Source: Streptomyces sp. CoH27
GTDB lineage: Bacteria > Actinomycetota > Actinomycetes > Streptomycetales > Streptomycetaceae
Direction of reading: 5' to 3'
Length of the DNA: 62,551 bases
Assembly: GCF_020181035.1 (NCBI RefSeq)
Contig: NZ_JAIQYY010000022.1
Span: forward strand, 100,705 to 163,255
Below, piece after piece: positions 27,459-39,000 of this stretch; positions within the stretch are counted from its first letter, which is position 1; each line of letters opens with the position of its first letter. The notes under the pieces are model-generated. The model was not told the origin of the DNA and ran no database searches. It saw only the letters and a program-made list of their open reading frames with translations. The translations under genes were made by a program, and so were the position numbers.

Positions 27459-28331
27459 TCAGCCCTTGACGGGGCCGCCGTTGATGGCGACGCGCTGGCC
27501 GTAGCGGGCGTAGGGGTAGTAGTCGTACGTCGCGTGGTGCTGGACGCAGCGGTTGTCCCAGAAGACGAGGGTGCCTGGAGTCCAGCGCACGCGGCAGTGC
27601 AGGACCGGTCTGCGGGCGACGATGTCGAAGAGCATGTCGAGCAGGGCCTGGCTCTCCTGGGCGGAGAGCTGCGGGATGCGGCTGGTGTAGGCCTTGTTGA
27701 CGTAGAGCAGCTTGCGGTCGGTCTCGGGGTGCCGGGCGACGAGCGGGTGTTCGCTCTTGGGGATGACGTAGTCCGCGGGCGGGGTGTAGCCCGCCAGGGC
27801 CTGGGCGCCGTCGTGGATGGCGGTGAGCGGGTCCAGCAGGGAGCGCATGGCCGGCGAGAGCATCTCGTAGGCGAGGTGCATGTTGGCGAAGAGGGTGTCC
27901 CCGCCGCAGCCCGGCTCGGGGATCTCGGTGATGTAGAGCATCGACCCGAGCGACGGTTCCGCGTCGGCGGTGCCGTCGGCGTGCCAGCCGTTGCCCGCCA
28001 CGTTCGCGGCGGCCGACGTCGTGCGGATCTCCAGGATGTAGGGGTCGCCCTCGGGCGGCGGCGGGTTGACGGGACGCAGCTCGCCGAATGCGCCGGCGAA
28101 ACGCTTGTGGTCCTCGGTGGTGATCGTCTGGTCGCGGAAGACGAGGACGTGGTGGTCGAGGAAGGCGGTGCGTATCTCGTCCAGTTGCTCGGCCGGGATC
28201 TCCTTCGACAAATCCACGCCCGAGACCTCCGCGCCCAGTACGGGGGTGATCCGCTCGACCGTGAGGGTGTGGTAGGGGTGCACGGGACGCGTGGTCACCG
28301 CTTCCAGTGCTTCGCGTTCGTATGGCTCCAT
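27459..28331 (-). CDS. TauD/TfdA-type Fe(II)/2-oxoglutarate dioxygenase
   Basis: A 290-aa oxygenase of the TauD family. The iron ligands are H and D of NGWHADGTAD and the late His in VQHHATYDYYPY; the Arg of ARYGQRV binds 2-oxoglutarate. N- and C-terminal blocks (GAEVSGVDLSKEIP, LVFWDNRC) are typical. The start at 28331 has GGAGGAC before it. The gene lies 25 bases after the SGNH gene and is the last of the NRPS operon. A TauD enzyme is one of the conserved core genes of detoxin/rimosamide clusters, where it hydroxylates the proline-derived part of the product. I infer the same role here, acting on the product of the Pro-KS-KR module. Confidence 0.9.
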   Translation of the reverse strand: MEPYEREALEAVTTRPVHPYHTLTVERITPVLGAEVSGVDLSKEIPAEQLDEIRTAFLDHHVLVFRDQTITTEDHKRFAGAFGELRPVNPPPPEGDPYILEIRTTSAAANVAGNGWHADGTADAEPSLGSMLYITEIPEPGCGGDTLFANMHLAYEMLSPAMRSLLDPLTAIHDGAQALAGYTPPADYVIPKSEHPLVARHPETDRKLLYVNKAYTSRIPQLSAQESQALLDMLFDIVARRPVLHCRVRWTPGTLVFWDNRCVQHHATYDYYPYARYGQRVAINGGPVKG

Positions 28332-28356
28332 GACGTCCTCCGGAGGGGGGTGGGGG

Positions 28357-29073
28357 TTACAGGCTTCGGTCGAGCAGTTCGGCGAGGATGATGCGGCCGA
28401 AGGCGAGGTTGCCATGGATCTCGTCGTCGGCCTCGCACAGCTCGGGGCGTTGCAGTCCGTCCGGACCGGTGGTCCGGTGGCGCAGGTCCACGATCTCGAC
28501 CCCGAGGTCTGTCACGGCCAGCCGGATGCTTTCCTGCGCGGCCATGAACACCGCCGGATCGGACTGGCCGGGGACCCGTTGCGGCGGCATCACCGCGAGG
28601 ACACGCAGCCCGAGGCCTACGGCGTGTGCATAGAAGGCGAGGGCGTCCCGCACGGCGGCGCGCACGATGGCGTCGAACAGGGGTCCGGCGAGGAAACCCG
28701 GCACGACGGCACCCGAGCGGTCGCGATAGAGGTCCCAGTTCTCCCGCAGCGCGACGAAGTGCGCGCAGAAACCGAACGTCGCGACCAGCGGGACGCCCAG
28801 CCCGGCGAGTGCGTCGACGCCGAGTTCCTTGAGGAAGCGGCGGTAGTGTTCCTCGGCCTCGTCGGCGCGGAAGACGACGTCGGGGCCGCCGGGGGTGTCG
28901 CGGGGGGTGAAGAAGCTGTCGGTGAACTCCCGGCCGGCGCCGATGGGGCCGCCCTGGAACGGGATGCCCGCGTTCTGGGCCGCTCGGCCGATCGGTCCGG
29001 CGTGGGAGTCGCCGAGCAGCAGGAACCTAGCGGGGGCTGTAGTAGTCAAGGACGGCGTCCTCACAGGCGGCAT
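28357..29073 (-). CDS. SGNH/GDSL-like hydrolase in the NRPS operon
   Basis: About 238 aa. FLLLGDSHAGPIG near residue 18 is SGNH block I with the nucleophile Ser. ATFGFCAHFVALRENW is a plausible mid-block. DDEIHGNLAFG close to the end fits block V (DxxH). It has no signal peptide. The gene overlaps the end of the GSCFA gene by 47 bases, so the start is uncertain: ATG 29073, or a GTG at 29064, or a TTG nearer the fold. SGNH proteins act as esterases or acyltransferases. Coupled to an NRPS it may add or remove an acyl group on a hydroxyl of the product, or act together with the GSCFA protein, which has the same fold class. Confidence 0.7.
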   Translation of the reverse strand: MPPVRTPSLTTTAPARFLLLGDSHAGPIGRAAQNAGIPFQGGPIGAGREFTDSFFTPRDTPGGPDVVFRADEAEEHYRRFLKELGVDALAGLGVPLVATFGFCAHFVALRENWDLYRDRSGAVVPGFLAGPLFDAIVRAAVRDALAFYAHAVGLGLRVLAVMPPQRVPGQSDPAVFMAAQESIRLAVTDLGVEIVDLRHRTTGPDGLQRPELCEADDEIHGNLAFGRIILAELLDRSL

Positions 29074-30067
29074 CTGTCGAACGGGCGGTGGTGTCGCGGG
29101 CGGAGTGCGGTTGCGTGGGGCGGTGGTGGAGTCCGGCCACGAAGTGCCGCATCACGAAGTCGACTCCCTCGGGGGTCACGGTGCGCTGGTTCGGGCCGAA
29201 GAACCTGCCGCCGAAGACCGGGCCGGTGATGAGTTCGTAGGACGGGAAGTAGTCCACGTCCGGGTCCTCCAGGGCGAGTTGCCCGGCGACCGCGCGCAGC
29301 ACGGACTTGGTGTATCCGTTGGCGGGGAGTGCGTGACCTCCGGTGGCGGTCGCGGTCAGCGGCTGCGGTGACACCGTCAGCAGGATACGCAGACCGTGGT
29401 TGACCCGGCGTGCCATCGCGATCGCCTCGGTCATGTCCCGGTGCGCCTCGACGAAGGTGAAGTTGTGCAGCGTGTACCGCTCGGCGTCGAAGGTGCCGCG
29501 CACGGTGCCCGGGCAGGTGGGGTGCACAGTGCCGTCAGCGGTGTCGCGCCATGCCTCCGTCAGTCCCATGGTGAAGACCAGGCAGCTCGCCGTGGTGACG
29601 GCGGTACGGATGGCGGCCAGGGTGACCTCACGTGCCCGCAGCATCTCGGCCGGGGAGGCGAAGCCGTCGGGTTCGATCGCGGGGCGGAACGGGTCGACGT
29701 AGCGGTCGCCGTCGGGCCAGGCCTCCTCGGGCGGCTGCGCGTGGCCGAGGGCCCATGACAGCCACTGGCGCAGCACGGCGGGGGTATAGATGTTGCCGGT
29801 GCGGAAGGAGAAGGCGCCGTAGCCGCGGTCCTGGCGCTGCTGCCGGGTCAGGCCGGGCGGGGCGGGTTCGGCGTCCAGCCAGTTCATTCCCGAGTCCAGC
29901 AGGGCCCTGCCGATCTGTGCGGCGAAGCAGGAGCCCGCGGTGACCACCGGGTCGTCCTGGCCGAGGGCGAACTTGGGTGTCCAGACGTCCTCGATGTCCA
30001 GTGGTTCGGGCTCGGCGACCGCGGGCCGCCAGAACGACCTGACGGGCAGGGACTGGTAGGGGTTCAC
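29027..30067 (-). CDS. GSCFA-domain protein in the NRPS operon
   Basis: A 346-aa protein with the eponymous motif near residue 40: VVTAGSCFAAQIGRALLDSG. Further GSCFA blocks are GYGAFSFRTGNIYTPAVLRQ, VFTMGLTEAWRD, LTVSPQPLTAT and DVDYFPSYELITGPVF. The family is part of the SGNH superfamily but its chemistry is poorly known. The GTG start overlaps the NRPS/PKS stop by four bases (GTGA), and the 3' end overlaps the SGNH gene, so all three are translationally coupled. It is soluble with no signal. I infer an acyl- or ester-handling step on the NRPS product. No known detoxin-type cluster that I can recall has both this gene and the SGNH gene, but I cannot check. Confidence 0.85.
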   Translation of the reverse strand: MNPYQSLPVRSFWRPAVAEPEPLDIEDVWTPKFALGQDDPVVTAGSCFAAQIGRALLDSGMNWLDAEPAPPGLTRQQRQDRGYGAFSFRTGNIYTPAVLRQWLSWALGHAQPPEEAWPDGDRYVDPFRPAIEPDGFASPAEMLRAREVTLAAIRTAVTTASCLVFTMGLTEAWRDTADGTVHPTCPGTVRGTFDAERYTLHNFTFVEAHRDMTEAIAMARRVNHGLRILLTVSPQPLTATATGGHALPANGYTKSVLRAVAGQLALEDPDVDYFPSYELITGPVFGGRFFGPNQRTVTPEGVDFVMRHFVAGLHHRPTQPHSARDTTARSTDAACEDAVLDYYSPR

Positions 30068-33000
30068 TGGGCGCGCTCCGATTCTTGCTCGCGGCGGGAC
30101 CGTGCACCGGCGGCCGGGTCCGACAGCGTTGCCGTGATGGTCTCGGTCACCGTGTGGACATGGGGTGGCGCGACGATGCCGTAGTGGTCGGTGGGCAGGG
30201 ATCGCCGTACGGCGGAAGGGGGCAGGCAGGTACTCCACTGCCGGTCCGTCTCCTGCGGGTCGCCGGGTGCGGGCACACCCGCTGTGGGCTGTTCGGCCAG
30301 CCACAGGAATGTGGGGACGGAGGCGAGCGGCCGCACCCGGTGCTCGCCCATACTGCGCAGGTTCGCCCGGCAGCAGCGGGCCAGCCTCGCGGCGTACGCC
30401 TGCGCGTGTTCTGCCGGCACCGGCGAGGCGCCGGTGCCGAGTTCGGCGGCGAACACCTGCTCCAGGTGGGTCTCGTCGTAGGCGGCGACCAGCGCCTCCG
30501 CCCGGGGCGGCGGCGGGTCCAGCAGGTAGAGGGCCTCCAGCGGCTGCCCGCCCGACTCGGCCAGGCCGGCCATCTCCATGGCCACCCGGGCGCCGTAGGA
30601 CCATCCGGCCAGGTACAGCCGGTGGCCGGAGCCGCCGAAGCGGTCGCGCAGTGCCGCGTCGTAGTGCCGGGCGCGTTCGGCCAGCGACCATGCGGGCATC
30701 CCGGCGTCGCGAAGTGCCGGATCGGCGATGAGGCACACGGTCGGTGCGGGCCCGAGCGCCGCCGCCAGCGGCCGGTAGGCCTGGATGTCGCCGCCCACGG
30801 GGTGCACCAGGCACAGGACGGCGGATCCGGTTCCCTCCTGCCAGATGTCGAGGACGACCCGGGAAGCGGTGTTCCCGGTCGCCCCGGCGGTGGGCCCGAC
30901 GGGGGTGAGGGCCGCCTCGATGTGTTTGAGGATCTCGGTGAGGCTGACCCGGTGGCTGAAGGCGGCCAGGTCGAATGCGACGCCGTAGTCGTCCTCGATC
31001 CGGGCGATCAGGCCGAGCAGGGTCAGCGAGTCGGCGCCCAGGTCGTACAGGGAGTCGTCCGGGTCCAGTTCGTCCACGCCCAGCAGGTCCCGGACCACGC
31101 GGGCCATGGCGCCGGCCCGTGCCTCGGCACCGTCCGGGTCCGAGGGCCGGCCCTCGCCGTCCGCGTCGTACGCCGGACCCGGCGGTGCGCCGAGCGGTTC
31201 CGGCCGGCCGTCGGCGCTGGGGGCGTAGAACGCGCGGGAGACATCGATGTCGGTGGTGGAGACGAGGAGCTGCGGCAGTTGCAGGGCCAGGGCGTGGGCG
31301 AAGACCGCCTTGCCCTCCTCGACCGTCAGACCGACGGCCAGGTGGGCCTGGTGGCGGCTGTCCTCGGCCAGGACCCGGGTCGCCATTCCGGTCTCGCGCC
31401 AGATGTCCCAGTCGATGCCGATCCGGACGGTCGTCTCCGTCTCTGTGGCGCGGTGGTGGGCGAAGCCGTCGAGCAGGCTCGCGCCGGCCGCGTAGTCGCT
31501 CTGGCCGACGCCGCCGAGCAGGGCGGACATCGAGGAGCAGTAGACCGCGACCTCCGGGTGGAAGGCCTCGATCAGCTGCTCCACGACGAGTGCGCCGTTC
31601 TCCCGGGCCGCGGCGGCGTCGCGCATCGCGCTGGCGTCGCGTCGTACGAGCAGCCCGCCGGATCCGAGGCCGGCCGCGTGGATCACGCTGTCCAGCTGTT
31701 GTGTGTGTCCGGCGACGGCGGCCGTCACCTCGTGCACGGGCGTGACCGCCAGGTCCGCTGCGACGAGGCCGACGCGATCGGTCCAACGGGCCAGTTCCGA
31801 GGGCAGTTGCGGATTCCTCGACAGCAGCAGGACCCGGCCGCCGGTGTGCTCCAGCAGCCAGGCGGCGATGGCGCGGCCTATGCCGCCGGTGCCGCCCAGT
31901 ACCAGATGGACGGTGTCCGCGCCGGACGGCGGGAGCCGTGTGCCGGACGGCACCGGCACGGGCGTGGTGCCCGGTCGCCACCAGTAGCCCTGCCGGAGCG
32001 CGAGCTGCCGGGGCAGTGCGGGGCCGCCGGCAGATCCGGCTCGGCGTGCTTCGGCGACCGCCGAGGCCACGTGTCCGGCCCAGCGGGTGAGGACGCCGTC
32101 GGGCAGGTCCAGCCAGTGGCCGTCCAGGGCACCCTCCTGGGGGGCGACCTCGACGGGCCCGGCGAGGAGCGCCAGTTCGGGCCTGTCCACCGCTCCGCCC
32201 ACGGGCCGGGCGCCGTACGACAGCCACCACACGCGCGGGGAGCCGGTCCGCCCGGACAACGCCCGGGCCAGGGCCGCGGTGGTGTCCAGGCAGGCGTGGC
32301 GGGCGTGTTCCAAGGTGCCGGGACCGACCGGCCCCGTCACGTCCAGGGGCAGGGCGTGCACCCATTCCGCGTCGGCCAGGCCGTCGTCGGCGCCGTCCTC
32401 GGACAGCGCGTCGAGCAGCAGGCGCAGGGACGCCGGGTCGGCCGGGTCGGCCTCGAAGGCGTCGGGTCCCCTGCGGGCGAAGGTGCCGGACGGGTGTACC
32501 CGCACCACCCGCGACGCCACGGCCCCGAACGGTGCGAACGCTGTCTGTGGCGTGCTCGCGGCGGCCACGATGACGACGACGGACGCGCGGCCGGCCGGTG
32601 CGGCGGTGCCCGTGGTGGTGGCACGGCGCTGCCGGACCCAGTGCGGTTGGTGCAGCCAGTCGGACTGCGGCAGCCGCTGGGGTCCCGCGGCCGCGGCCTC
32701 GGGCGTGCGGTCGAAGTCGTAGTGCGCGAGCGCGAAGGACGGGGGCGGGAAGTCCCAGGGCGCCGGCGCCGGGCCCGGTCGCCAGGCCACGGGCTTTCCG
32801 GCGGTCCAGTCCTCGGCGATGTCCTGTGCCGTGCGGCCGGCGGCCGGAACCGTCGCGGCGTCCGGGTCCGCGATGCCGTGCGGGACCTCGCCCGCGGCCA
32901 CCGCGCGCAGCCAGCGCACCGCGGCCGCGGCGTCCGCGACGGGTGCCGCCGTCCGCAGGCGGCGGGCCGCACGTCCGGCCTGCAGGTGACGCAGCACCGA

Positions 33001-36000
33001 CTCGTGGTGTTCCGGCCGCAGTTGGAGGTAGTCGGCGATCCGGGCGGCGTCGGCGGCGAGGGCGTCCGTGCTGGAGGCGGAGAGCACCAGGCACCCGGGT
33101 ACGTCGCCGGGTGCGGCGGCGCCGGTCCCGGTGTCCTGTTCCACGACGACGTGGGCGTTGGTGCCGCCGATCCCGAAGCTGCTGACCGCGGCCACCCGTT
33201 CGCGTCCCCCGGGCCAGGGCGTGGCCCGGGTCGGCACATGGAAGGGGGCGGGGTCGGGTCCGATCTCCGGGTTGAAGGCGCGGAAGTTGATGGTGGGCGG
33301 GACGGTGCCGTGGTGCACGGCGAGGACGGCGCGCACGAGGCCCACCACGCCCGCGGCCGCACCCATGTGGCCGAGCTGGCTCTTGACCGAGCCGAGCGCG
33401 CAGCGACCGGACTCGCTCACACCGAACGCCTGGCGGAGCGCGCTGACTTCGATGGGGTCGCCCAGCCGGGTGCCGGTTCCGTGTGCCTCGACGTAGCAGA
33501 GGTCCGCACCGGTGCGTCCGGCGCGGGCCAGGGCGGTACGGATCACCTCGCGCTGCCCGGCCAGGGACGGCGCGGTGTAACTCATCTTGGCCGCGCCGTC
33601 GTTGTTGATCGCGGAACCTGTGATCACCGCGTAGACGGTGTCGCCGTCGCGGCGTGCCTGCCGCAGTGGTTTGAGGACCACGACGCCGACACCGCTCGCG
33701 CCGACCGTTCCGGTCGCGTCGTCGCTGAAGGGCCGGCAGTCGCCGTCGGCGGAGAAGATGTGCTGCGGGCGGTAGCGGTAGCCGCCGGTCAGCCCCGGGT
33801 CGACGAGCACCCCTCCGGCGAGCATCACCTCGGCCTCGCCCTGCCGGAGCATGCCGGCCGCGAGGTGCACGGCGACCAGGGAGCTGGAGCACGCCGTCTG
33901 GGCGCTGAAGGCGGGACCGGTCAGCCCGAGGTGGTAGGCCACCTTGGTGGCCAGGAAGTCCTTCTCGTGGTGCAGGGCGAGCTGGAAGCCGTCGGGCAGC
34001 CGGCCGGGGTCCGCCTCGCGCAGCATGGACTGGAAGTAGGTGCTCTCCCCGGCGCCGGCCACCAGTCCCACGCGCGTGGTGGACGTGTCCGCGACGCCGG
34101 CGTGGGCCAGGGCCTGCACACTGGCCATCAGCAGGTGACGCTGCTGGGGGTCCATCAGGCGGGCTTCCTGGGGGCTGATGCCGAAGTGGCCCGGGTCGAA
34201 GCCGAGCATCCCGTCGAGCGTGCTGTGCGCGCCGATGACGCCCTCTGGGGCGTCGACCCGGCGGATGCCGGTGCCGCCGGAGACCACCAGGTCCCAGAAG
34301 GCCGCCAGGTCCAGGGCGCCGGGCACCCGCACCGCCATGCCGACGACCGCGATCGGTTCGCCGGCCTCCGGGGCTCGGCCGACCTCCACGGCCGGCGCGG
34401 CAGGTGTCCGGCGGTCGCGGTGGTCGTCCCCGGCGAGGTGGCGGGCCAGGGAGCGGACGGTGACGTGCTCGAACAGGTCCGCGACGCCGAAGCGCAGACC
34501 GAGTTCCGTCGTGCAGCGCAGATGGAAGCGCATGAGAACGAGGCTGGAGGCACCCGCCTCGAAGAAGGTCTGGTCCGGTTCGATCGTCGCCCCGGTGACC
34601 TCCTCGAAGGCGGCGGTGAGCCGCTCCTCCTCGGCCGACAGCCAGGTGCGGGCGGGCGCCGAACGGCGCAGCTCCTCGCCCGGCGCCCGAAGCGCCGCCT
34701 TCCGGTCCAGCTTGCCGCTGGGGGTGCGCGGCAGCCTTTCCAGCATGCGGAAACGGTCCACGCGCACGTAGGAGGGCAGCAGAGCGGAGAGATGCGCGGT
34801 CAGGTCGTCGGCGGACGCCGGCTGACCGCGGAACTCCAGGCAGGCCGTCAGCCGGTCGCCGTCACGTGCGACGACGGCGCTGACCACCGCCGGATGGCGC
34901 AGCAGGGCCGCTTCGACGGAACCGAGTTCCAGCCGGTGCCCGCTCAGCTTGATCTGCTGGTCGTCGCGGCCCGCGTAGTGCAGCAGGCCCTCGCGGTCGA
35001 ACCAGGCCCGGTCCCCGCTGCGGTAGAACAGGCCCTCGCCGGGCATCTCGACGAAGCGGGTGTCGTCGACAGCGGGTTCGTCGAGGTAGCAGCGGGTGGT
35101 CATGGTGCCGCCGATCAGCAGCTCGCCGGTGCACCCGGGCGGAACCGGGTCGCCCTGGGCGTCCACCACGCGCAGGTCGGCGCCGGCCACCGGGCGCCCG
35201 ATGGCGGGCCGCTCGGGCCACTGACCCGGATCGCCCTCCAGGCACAGGGCACTGACCACGTGCGTCTCGGTCGGCCCGTAGTGGTTGAACAGGCGGGCGC
35301 CGGGCAGTCCGGCGAACCAGCGGCGGATGGTGTCGGTGCACACCAGCTGCTCGCCCGCGGTGACCACCTCACGCAGCCGGGAGGGGAACCTGCCCAGGCG
35401 GACCCCGTACTCGGCGAGCAGTTGCAGGGCCACGTAGGGCATGAAGATCCGCTCGGTTCCCGCGGACTCCAGCCGCTCCAGCAGCGCGGGGGCGTCCTGA
35501 CGCCACTCGGGGCGTATGAGCTGCAGGCTGCCGCCGGTGCACAGCGTCCCGAAGATCTCCTGGAACGACACGTCGAAGGCCAGCATCGAGAACTGCTGGG
35601 TGACCGCCGGGGCGGTCAGGCCCCCGGAGAGGGACTGCCACCGGATCAGATCGCACAGCGTGCGGTCATGGACCTGGACGCCCTTGGGGACGCCGGTGGA
35701 GCCTGAGGTGAACAGTGTGTACAGCGGTCGGGTGCCGTCGTGCGTGCGTGCGTCGTACGGCACCGTCGCCCCGGCGTCCGGCCGCGGCGCCGGGTCCGTC
35801 AGGGCCACGAGGTGCCGGTCCACGCCGTGGGCGAGCAGCGTGTCCAGTGCCGGCGCGGCGTCAGGCGTGACCAGGACGCACAGCGGGTCGACCCGCTCCA
35901 GGACGCGGCGCAGCACCTCGACCGGGTAGGAGGGGTCGAGGGGGATGGCGGTGACGTTCAGCCGCGCCAGCGCCAGCAGGGCCACTACGTGCTCGGCGGA

Positions 36001-39000
36001 CGGGTCCAGGTACAGGGCTGCCCGGCAGGGGCTGCCGTCCGCCGGGATCGGGTAGCGGTCGGCCAGGTCGGCGGCGAGGACCGCGGCGCGGGCGTCCAGC
36101 TCCGCGTAGCTCAGGGTGTCTCCGTCGGCGGTGACCACGGCCGGGGCGTCCGGGGTGCGGGCGACCTGTCGTGCGAAGCCCTTGGCGATCGTGGTGAAGC
36201 CCGGTTCCGGGGCGGCCCCGCGCCCGTGTTCCGGCAGGGACCGACGGTACGGCGCGACCAGCTCCCGCGCGGTGGAGCGGCCACCGGAGGCGAGCGCGTC
36301 CACGCCCCGCCGCAACAGGTCGGCCATCGCCTCGACGGCCTGGTCGGTGAAGCGGTCCTCGGCGTACTCCCACAGCACGTCGAGGCCGTCGGGGTGCTCG
36401 ACGACGGAGACCGTCAGCGGGCACTTGGCCTCGGGCGCGGCCCACCACAGGGGGCGCTGGACGCAGCCGGGCAGCCGCAGCGCCCCGAAGTCGGTGTTCT
36501 CCAGAACGAACAGGACATCGAACGGGGTGCCGTCGCCGACAGCCTCCCAGCCGGTCAGCACGTCCGCGAGTGCCACGTCCTGGCGTCGCAGCACCTCCAC
36601 CGTGCCGGCCCCGGTGCGGGCGAGCTGCGAGCGCAGGTCCTCACCGGGCGCGACGGTCACGGGCAGCAGCACGGTGTTCGCCAGCATGCCCACGCTGTCC
36701 TCGAACTCGCGTACCGGGCGGTTGGCGACGGGGGCGGCGATGCGCGGGCGGACCAGGCCGGTCACGCCGTACAGGCTCCAGGAGAACACGCCCAGCAGCA
36801 CCTGGAAGCGGGTCAGCCCGAGTTCGGCGCAGAGCCGGTCCACTGCGGCCCGGCGCACGACGTCGAGGGAGGTCTGCAGCAGCCGTGCCCGCGGTGCCGG
36901 GTGCGCGTCCTCGGCGGGCAGCGGTTCCTGGGGCTCCTCCAGGTCCTGGTAGTACGCCAGGAGTTCGTCGCGCTGTGCCTGGTAGGCCGCCGTGGCGAAC
37001 CAGTCGTTCTGCCAGGCGGCGAAGTCCAGCGGGTTCGGCGCGGATGCCGTCTTTCGGCCGGCTTCGCCGTCGCTGTCGTCGCCACCGCTGTCGGTGTCGG
37101 CGTCTGTGGTCTCGGCGTAGGCGGCGGACAGGTCCTGGAGCAGGACGCTCAGCGACCAGCCGTCGACGGCGATGTGGTGCAGGTGCAGCAGAAGCGTTCC
37201 GCCGCCGTCGCGCGGCAGCCAGCAGGCACGCAGCATGCGGGGTACGGCGAGGTCGAACGGCTCGGCGAAGAAGGTGTCGGCGAAGGCGTGCGCTTCCTCC
37301 TCGTCCCATGCCTGCAGCGTGCCCTGATCGTGCCAGGGGTCGTACGGTTCGCCGACTGTCTGCCGGAGTCCGTCGGCCCCGGGAGCGAAGCCCGTGCGCA
37401 GGGCCGCGTGGCGTGCCACCAGGGACCGCAGCGCCCGCCGGAGGGCAGCGGTGTCGACGGGTCCGTCCACGCGGAACGCCTGATGGACGGAGTACGCCCG
37501 GGAGCCCGGGGCGCGGCGCTGCAGCAGCCAAAGCCGCTGCTGCTCGCTCGTGGCGGCTGCCGACAGGGCGCCGGTGATCACCGGCGCCGGACAGGTGCTC
37601 TGCTCGCCGGGGCGGCCCGTGGTGACGGCCTGGGCGATTGCGGCCAGGTCCCCGTGGAGGACGGCCGCCTGCGTCAGGTCGCGGCCCCACCGCTGCCGGA
37701 CGGCGAAGCAGAACCGCAGGGCCTTCAACGAGTCGCCGCCCGCGGCGATCCACCGGTCGCCGAGCCCGAGGCCGGTCGTCCCCAGGATCTCCTCGGCCAG
37801 CTCCAGGACCTCGCGCTCCGTTCCCGTCGCCGCCGGTCCGTCGGAGGCGGCCGGCCGCCAGGGCCGGTCGGCCTGCTCCAGCAGCGCGGCCTGGTCCACC
37901 TTTCCGTTGGCGTTGAGTGGCAGTTCCGTCACGAGATGCATCTGGTGCGGCCGCATGTAGGTGGGCAGGTGGGCCGCGAGGTGGCGGTCGAACTCCTCGT
38001 AGGACAGCTCCCGTTGCAGGACGACGAACGCCAGCAGTTCGTTCGGCCCCTCCTGACCCGCGCGGCGCGTGCAGACGTAGGCCTGCCGGACCGCCGGGTG
38101 GGCCAGGACCTGCCGTTCCACCTCACCGGGCTCGATCCGGAAGCCGCGGACCTTGACCTGGCGGTCGGTCCGTCCGACGTACTCCACCAGGCCCTCGTCG
38201 TCGGCTCGTACGAGGTCACCGGTGCGGTAGTACCGCTCCTCGCCGCCGTCGAGCCATGCGAGCCGCACGAAGCGCCGCTCGGTCTCCTCGGGGAGGTTGC
38301 GGTACCCGACCGCGAGTCCGGCGCCGCTCAGCAGGAGTTCGGCGACCTCGCCGGGTGCGGCGATCCTCTCCTGGCCCGGCACGACCAGAACGGCACCGGT
38401 CTGCGGCAGGGGCCGGCCGATCGGCACCACGTCACCGGCGAAGTCCCGCGGGATCGGGTGGCACAGGGCGAAGGTGGTGGACTCCGTCGGCCCGTAGACG
38501 TTGAACAGGCGGGTGCCGCTGTCGGGGTTGTCCCGGTACCAGCGGCGCATCACCCGGGGGTCGACCCGCTCACCGCCCACCAGAACCTCGCCGGCCGCGG
38601 CGAAGCAGTCCGGCACGGCCGTGACCACCGCGTTGAACAGCGCGGTCGTGACGAAGGCGGTGTCCACCCGCTCGCGCCGCAGTGCCGCGGCGAGCCGTTC
38701 GGGGGTCTGCACGTCCCCCTCGCGCAGGATCACACAGCAGCCGCCCGTCAGCAGGGGGGTCCAGACCTCGAAACTCAGCGCGTCGAACGCCGGATTGGCC
38801 AGACAGGCGTAGCGCAGACCTGGCTCGACCCGGATGTAGCCGGGCCGCGCCAGCCGCATGACTCCGGCGTCGCGGACCTCGACGCCCTTGGGCCGCCCGG
38901 TCGTTCCGGAGGTGTAGAACAGGAAGGACACCTCGGACGCCTCGCCGGCGGCGGCCGGCGCGGGCACCGTGTCCACGGCCTCCGGGAGTCGGGTCAGCAG

